From positions 22,715,001 to 22,779,000 of the forward strand of contig CM072870.1 of NCBI GenBank assembly GCA_036937835.1: a stretch of 64,000 bases of DNA, given 5' to 3'. Below are positions 58,124 to 64,000 of this stretch, in pieces. The stretch is from Pampus argenteus (taxonomy: Eukaryota; Chordata; Actinopteri; Scombriformes; Stromateidae). Within the stretch, counting starts at the first letter, position 1. Each line of letters starts with the position of its first letter. The notes under the pieces were generated by a model. The model ran no database searches. It saw nothing but the letters and a program-made list of their open reading frames with translations, and was not told the origin of the DNA. Made by a program: the position numbers and the translations under genes.

Positions 58124-58138
58124 AATAAACTCAATAAA
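58124..58138 (+). terminator. gpx7 polyadenylation signals
   Basis: Two AATAAA hexamers (58124-58129 and 58133-58138), 228 bp after the gpx7 stop and followed by a TG-rich stretch. Confidence 0.8.
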
Positions 58139-60100
58139 GTCACTGTGATGAGAACGTGAAGTTGCTATTAGGTTTATGTTACACTGAGATTTTTTTGTGT
58201 ATTTAAAGCATCCTGTTTTAAACACATGCTTGTTATAATGATATAGCAGCAATAATAATAATATCTTATACAGTGAGCAGATTCAGCACTGTACTGGACG
58301 GGCAGGGGGATCAAAAATAAAATAATACATGATATAGAAAAAGTCTTATTGCAAAGATGAATAACTTACATTGATAATGGTTAAATTCAACATGTTTGTG
58401 AAATTATTTCTTGTGCTTTGGTTTCAAACTTTCTTTATTTGACTGGTGTGTGTGTTACACATACGTGTATATAATATAATACACACCCTGGGCCTCTATG
58501 ATAACATGTTTTTTATCATGTTGGTACAATCTGCCACGCCCTGCAATGTGTCTGTCATAAAAATAATCCACGATACATAAAGGTTGAACTGTGAGCAGAA
58601 GATTAAGGCAAATGCCAGGATTTAGATAATGATAAAACGTTATGATTTATTAGAGAATTATACCAAACGATCTGTAATTTTTATGATTATGATATTTTGA
58701 CATAAGATATTAATTATCACTTGTTATTCGTTGATTATTACTTTATAAATCCCAAATTTTATTTGTATTTAGCATCTCATATGTACGACGTAATAGCTCT
58801 TAATTCTAATAAATAAATGGTCAATTAGCATCTTATGATTTTGACTTACGGTGAGTATTTCTTATTATGTTCATTCCAAACTTTTCATCTGCCTTTTTAT
58901 TTTCCTGGCAGAAATATGTGTAATAAAATAAACGGCTGTAAATTACATCTTGTAAAAGGATGTGAAAGTCCATTTCATCACCACCATATTGTTTTATAAC
59001 AGCATATTGGAAATATTGGAAATGGAACAGAAACTTTCCACTCACAGCTCATTAGGCAAATAAAGGCACACACACCGTGGCCTACTTTTTATTTTCTAGA
59101 GGAAAACAGATGAACCGATGCAAAAAAAAAAACACACACACACACACAATGACACCTGAACCTGCTGCATATTTTTATCAGACTTGTTCCTCAAAAACTG
59201 GGTCTCATTCATTTGGAAATTTAGGCTACATCACATCTCCAACCAGTGAATAATTACACAGACTGAGGTATATTTTTGGTTATATCTTGTTCTGAAGTTT
59301 AGTTTTGATTTGAGTTGATGCTTTACACACTGGAAACTGTGGCCTACTTTATTTTGTGTTGCATTACACAGTAAAAGTATCCAACTAAGAGTATCTACAT
59401 TATATTATATGTCAAAACATGTCAACAGTCAGTATATCTCTGAGTACACACTGACAGAACATGTGCAGAAAACACAGTGATCTCTTTTAAACCTAAAGTG
59501 TTAATATGCAAATACATTGACTGATTTTTATGGTTAAAAAAAAACACATAACAGACACAAATTATTATTCCACGAAGAGTAAAAAATACTTCATTACAAG
59601 TACACATCGTGCATGAAAACTCATACTCAAGTATATATGTATTATCACTTTAAATGTAGTTAAAGTACTGCAATAAAAGTAGTGGTTTGGTCCTTCTGAT
59701 TGATATATTACTATATATAACATTATTTATTTTCACTTTTTGTACTTTTTCTCTAATCTTTGATTTGTTCTGAAATATTGGATCATTTGAACATTTATTG
59801 AAATGAAACCATGTGAGAAGTTTAGAGGTAAAAATCACTATTTGGTGGAGCTGTTAACAACTCATAGACATCTGAAATGTGACCCGACTACAAACTGATT
59901 TATGTAAGACGTCAAAAGACAGCAAAAATATTATAAATATTTTTTTAATTATATTTGTTGAAGTGTCCCTTTACTTTTGACAGTGTTGTGATTGTCCTAC
60001 TTTCAAAAGAAAGGGGCGTGAACACTGTCGTTACATTTTAGAATTTTTCCGAGGGACACCTGAACGCATCACGCCACACGCCCCTCTTCATCATCACTGG
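58139..60100. other. gpx7-tut4 spacer
   Basis: AT-rich intergenic DNA with a short CA run at 59132-59147. No coding exon, RNA gene or repeat family recognised. Confidence 0.65.
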
Positions 60101-60503
60101 CTCTCCCATAATGCAGCGGGGTGATGTATTAACATGGCGTCAACGGTTGCTGTTTTGACCAGGGCCGTGGGATTTGAAAAACATCATGTAGAGCAGAACC
60201 ATGGAGAAAACTGAACAATAATCCTCCAATCACAGCGTCACAGCTCGAAAGTAAGTTAAGACGTGCTCGTCTGTGACGTAAAGGTCGACGTCTGTTTTTT
60301 TTCTGTTTTTAATGACTTGCTGCTGTGTGGCAACTGGGTGCCAGTATTATTTATTTCCCCGTTAGCTGTTAGCTCAGCCGGACAACCGGGCACAGCGGCT
60401 AACGGTAGTTAAGCTCGCGGAGACAGCTAGCAGCGAAGAGTCCCCAGGAAGTCAGCGAGAAGCCTTCATATAACACAGGAAACGAGTTTCGTTTTTTGAT
60501 GGT
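60101..60503 (+). promoter_or_regulatory. tut4 promoter region with alternative leader exons
   Basis: A CpG-richer island in AT-rich surroundings. A strong donor GTAAGT at 60251 ends one candidate leader exon (about 60120-60250) and GTGAGC at 60502 ends a second. The first contains a short upstream frame starting MASTVAVLTRAVGF at 60134, in good initiation context (AACATGG), 26 codons long. Confidence 0.45.
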
Positions 60504-61073
60504 GAGCATTTCTCCAAGTCGATAATATCTTTGTGCTACATGAGCCCCCCCCTACACCCCCTTTTTTAGTTTCTGTTTGGGAAGTTGGGGTAACGTTAAG
60601 TACCGGTGTTTTGGTCCAGAATGTGACCGTGTTAACTGGTGACTTTCGGCCGTGGTTGCTAGTAGCGACGACAGCTACTGAAAACACGAACAAAACACGT
60701 AGGTGTGCTGCTAAAACATTAAAAAAAACAAATTAAATTTAATATCCAATACAACAGATATTAGTCTGGTCGGTTTTTTTTTAAAACTTACATTATGTGA
60801 ATTAAATAGTGTCGTCAACAAAGATGTTTACATTTCTGAAATCAATATTTTCTTTTAAATAATCAGTTTGAGAGAGAAACGCTTGTTTTCCTCCATTGAC
60901 CATTAACACTGTAGACATAGTTACTGTACATATAGACCAAATATCTTTCAATAGTCATTAAATAAACTTACTTGTATTTATATTTAACTGCATTTCTACA
61001 TTTTCTGTTTGTATTCAAGTTATTCTTATATTTCTAACAGTAAAAGCAAAAGTATTGTTCTGCTTATGTACAT

Positions 61074-61100
61074 CTTTGTTGTTGTTGTTGTTGTTGTTGT
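61074..61100. repeat. (GTT)n microsatellite
   Basis: About nine GTT units in the tut4 leader intron. Confidence 0.9.
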
Positions 61101-61221
61101 GTTTATTTCGCTTTGACAATGTAAACGCCTGTTTTCCATGGCAACAAAGCCCCTTTGAATTGAAATGAATGGAAACACTGAATCTTGCTGTAGTAAACAG
61201 ATGATGGGCCACCGAACAGTT

Positions 61222-61223
<2 letters not shown>

Positions 61224-61274
<51 letters not shown>
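61224..61274. repeat. (TA)n microsatellite
   Basis: About 25 TA units in the tut4 leader intron. Confidence 0.95.
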
Positions 61275-61276
<2 letters not shown>

Positions 61277-62016
61277 CATATTGTAAACACAGTGACAAAT
61301 GTGTTAATTGGTTGAATATTGGGCCTTTTTCCCATTGATGATAACTGTATAAAATCACAAGATGGGCTAAAGCTGCGCTGCCATAAGCTGTGATTTGTTT
61401 CCCTCATTATATGAAATGTGACGGGAAGTAAACGGTATAGATAATAGACACAGGTGAGTATTGATTAAAGTAAAACTGATAAAGGTTTTAGGGGGTTTTC
61501 AGCAGCTGCTGACGGCTAAAAGTTGCCAGTGCTATTATTGTTTTAAAGGACGCGTACACCGTTCAAGTTTGCCTTAAAACAACAGTCAGGAGCTCAAATG
61601 AATGTTGACACATTTTTCCTCCTGCTCATAGCAACCATTAAAAGATCAATCAGAACAGACACGGTGAATGACATGGAGACAAATTGTTGATCAAGTGGTA
61701 ATTAAGTCTTTGTGAGAAAGCCTTTGGCGCTTCAGGGAGTCCATGCGCTGGAGGTGCTGGCGGCTGATGAAGTGATGAGTTTGCATAGACGAGGCGGTGA
61801 TGGGGAGGTGCAGGGATGTGGATGACAGAGAGAGAAACGCATTTAAAAAGCCAGCAGCAAGGCTATAGGCTAACAATGGAGGTGTGTCATTGTGCTATTG
61901 GATAGATGTAAGCAACTGATGTGAATGACAGCGAGGGTAATTATGATTGACAGTTGTGTGCATACAAAGGTTAGTCAGGAGACTGAACTTTTACTGAACT
62001 TTTACGGATCCCTTTT

Positions 62017-62225
62017 ATAATGCATTTACAATGTAAGTGGTGGAGTCCTTCTGTGCAAAAATGTATTTAAAAGTTTATGTGTTCATGTTATGTGTGTTTT
62101 TTGTTCCTATACTTCCACCACAGCTCAATAGGGAAACACAAAGAGGGAATTTGATGCTAAACAGACTGTAAATGTGTCAGATACACTTGATATGACTAAC
62201 TCACACTGATGAAGCCTCAGAAAAG
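62017..62225 (+). repeat. interspersed repeat, copy 3
   Basis: Shares 'taatgcatttacaatgtaag', 'ccttctgtgca', 'acttccaccacagctcaa', 'aacacaaagaggga' and 'aaacagactgtaaatgtg' in order with the copy at 34925-35290, with an internal deletion of about 50 bp. Confidence 0.8.
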
Positions 62226-62513
62226 CTGCGCCTCAACTTTTAAATCTATTTTACAGCGAGGAAAACCTCTTAAACTGTTTATATGGACACCTAACTTTAA
62301 CTGCTTCACTGCATTCAACCACACATTAACTAAAAAAAAGAAAACTTCAGTTACATGCACATCAAGTCATTTGGCTTCATCTAAATTGGTAAAACAAGAA
62401 ATAACAGCACTTTTTGTAATTTTTTTAAACACAGACTTTTGGCAGCCTGCCTCCCTGGTCATCCTCAGCGTGGTGTTGACTCCACCAGGGACACGAGCAG
62501 CAGGACAGGAGGG

Positions 62514-64000
62514 ATGGATGGGTCCAGAAGTCCAGTCAAATTAGTCAAACAGTCTCAGCCCAGAGGAGCCAAAGCTTTGTCCAACGAGAAGACAACCAAA
62601 GAGGCTCCTGCACAGAGAGAGGGCACCAAGTCTGCCAACCGCAGCAAAGAAAACCCTGCCGCTGCAAAGGATGAGCATAATATAGGCAGCCAGGGAAGTC
62701 GTGGGCCCGGAAAGACGTCTGCAGATACCCCTGACAAGAGAAGAGGACGGGCCTCAAGGCTGACACGACTAACTGGAAGAACTGGTTCTGGAGAGAGAGG
62801 AAAAGGAAAACAGGTAGGCCCACAACAGCAGCTGGTGACACAGACTCCTGACTGCAGAGCGTCTCCTTCTTCAGACAGCAGCCCCTCAGCAAACAGAGAG
62901 ACCGCCTCTCCTGTAGTGCCTAGTACACCTGAGAGAGGCCTTGTAGCGCAGGACAAGAGCTCCACCGCTGCTCCAGCAAAGGAAAAGTCTCATGGTGGGT
63001 TAAGATTTGTTTTTTTAATCCTGCTGTGATTTACATTTTAACTAAACATGTCTTCAATGAAGTGCTTTTTGTTTGTTACTAGGGGTGAAAGCTACAGCAC
63101 CGGGGCATCAATCTGTTGAAGGGAGGACAGAAGTGAGGCACGTTGTGGATGAAGGACCCCTAACGGAGCAACAGCTGGGCCTCCGACAGGCAGAGGAGCG
63201 CCTCTACAGAGACTACATCCACCGGCTGTTGAAAGTAAGACGGCTCTCCAGTCATTCCTTACACACAGTAAATGTTTGGAGGTATCTGCAAACATTTACT
63301 GGACCTGTCTAGTAAATGGTGACCTCTCTTGAAGATGCAAATGTCTTTTGCTGAAACGATTAGACAAACAGGGAGGACATTAAAAAAAAACATTAAGACA
63401 TTAAAGCCACTTTAATCATTAAACGCCGTTTCTCAAACGTGAGGATGTGCTGCTTTTCTCCGTTTCATATCATCCTAATTTAATATCTTTGGGTGTCAGA
63501 CAAAACACAAAATTTTAAGACGTCACATCGGGCTCTGGGAACTGGTTTTTCACTCCCATAAAACTTCCAGTATGTCTATATTTGTCTCTTAGTCTCTGAT
63601 TTTGGTTTGTGTAGTGTTTTTGATAACAGTTCATCATTTAATGCAGCAAGTTTTATATGGTGCCAGATCCTGGAGATCAAGTTCTGAAAGAATAAAGCTC
63701 TCCTCCTTTTCATCATATTTCTTAAACGTTTAAATCTTAACAGCCGTAACTCTACTGCTCTACTGTCACTCTGTTTACTTTTGTCTCGTGTCTTTGTTTT
63801 TTATCTCCACCTAGCATAGCGGATGTTCGGTGGTGATACAGTGATCAGGTGGAGCGCGAAAGGTCCAAATGATGTTGTGAGAACGTCGTAACTCTGCACA
63901 AACTGATTGCTTTTGCCCGTCTTTGTTTCTGCAGCAGTCCCCCGAGTACCCGAACTATCAATACTTATGCAAGCTCTGTTCTGTGCACATTGAGAACATT
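62514..64000 (+). CDS. tut4: terminal uridylyltransferase 4, N-terminal part (runs off window)
   Basis: Three coding exons are visible: 62514-62994, 63083-63234 and 63935 to the window end, giving 233 codons in frame. The first exon probably begins at about 62435 after an acceptor (AAACACAG). The ATG at 62514 is the first in frame and starts MDGSRSPVKLVKQ. Residues 1-170 are basic, Ser/Thr/Lys-rich and disordered, as in TUT4. Then come 'LTEQQLGLRQAEERLYRDYI' and 'SPEYPNYQYLCKLCSVHIEN', which match the conserved TUT4 segment before and inside its N-terminal C2H2 zinc finger (Cys-x2-Cys visible, His partly). TUT4 adds uridines to pre-let-7 with LIN28 and to mRNA tails in the cytoplasm; the nucleotidyltransferase domains lie beyond the window. 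TUT7 is the alternative, but the neighbouring gpx7 and the wording favour TUT4. Confidence 0.87.
63235..63934 (+). other. tut4 intron
   Basis: Donor GTAAGA at 63235 and acceptor TGCAGCAG ending at 63934 or 63937. No inner feature recognised. Confidence 0.8.

Noticed and set aside
62555..62965. Minus-strand frames opposite tut4 exon
   Set aside because: They are antisense shadows of the real tut4 coding exon, which splices in frame to the next exons.

Overview
The window is teleost fish nuclear DNA. Genes are split into many small exons with GT-AG introns, (TG)n/(CA)n tracts are dense, fish-type interspersed repeats recur, and the recognisable proteins are vertebrate ones (TSPAN1, POMGNT1, IFIT, Ly6/uPAR, GPX7, TUT4). 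No bacterial, organellar or RNA genes were seen. Everything rests on reading the sequence and on remembered family sequences; no search was run.

Layout: 1-11087 has no coding exon I can support; it holds microsatellites, one interspersed-repeat fragment and conserved-looking AT-rich blocks, probably upstream or 5' intronic DNA of tspan1. 11094-22662 (+) is tspan1, seven coding exons and 241 aa. 27384-35529 (-) is pomgnt1, 21 coding exons whose lengths sum exactly to a 653-aa frame. The two genes are convergent, as I recall them in human.

36942-38362 (+) is an IFIT-type antiviral TPR gene with the usual tiny first coding exon. 40142-41034 (-) is a small two-exon gene predicted to give a secreted, Thr-rich, mucin-like protein with a GPI-type tail. 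43367-44903 (-) is a five-exon gene for a two-domain Ly6/uPAR protein. These two share a nearly identical 49-bp signal-peptide exon, so they are probably relatives that diverged by losing or gaining the exons behind it.

45193-53190 is about 8 kb of octamer satellite (about 1000 units) with a higher-order repeat near 2.3 kb. It is followed by a Tc1-like transposase scrap containing a perfect 22-bp hairpin. 54052-57896 (+) is gpx7, three exons and 185 aa. 60.1-64.0 kb (+) is the 5' end of tut4, which runs off the window.

The ends match two human 1p blocks that I recall as several Mb apart (TSPAN1-POMGNT1 and GPX7-TUT4). Here an immune-type gene cluster and a satellite lie between them. The most interesting points are the shared signal exon with a mucin-like downstream exon, the satellite at the synteny junction, a duplicated IFIT promoter-like segment, and splice acceptors built on simple repeats in tspan1 and pomgnt1.
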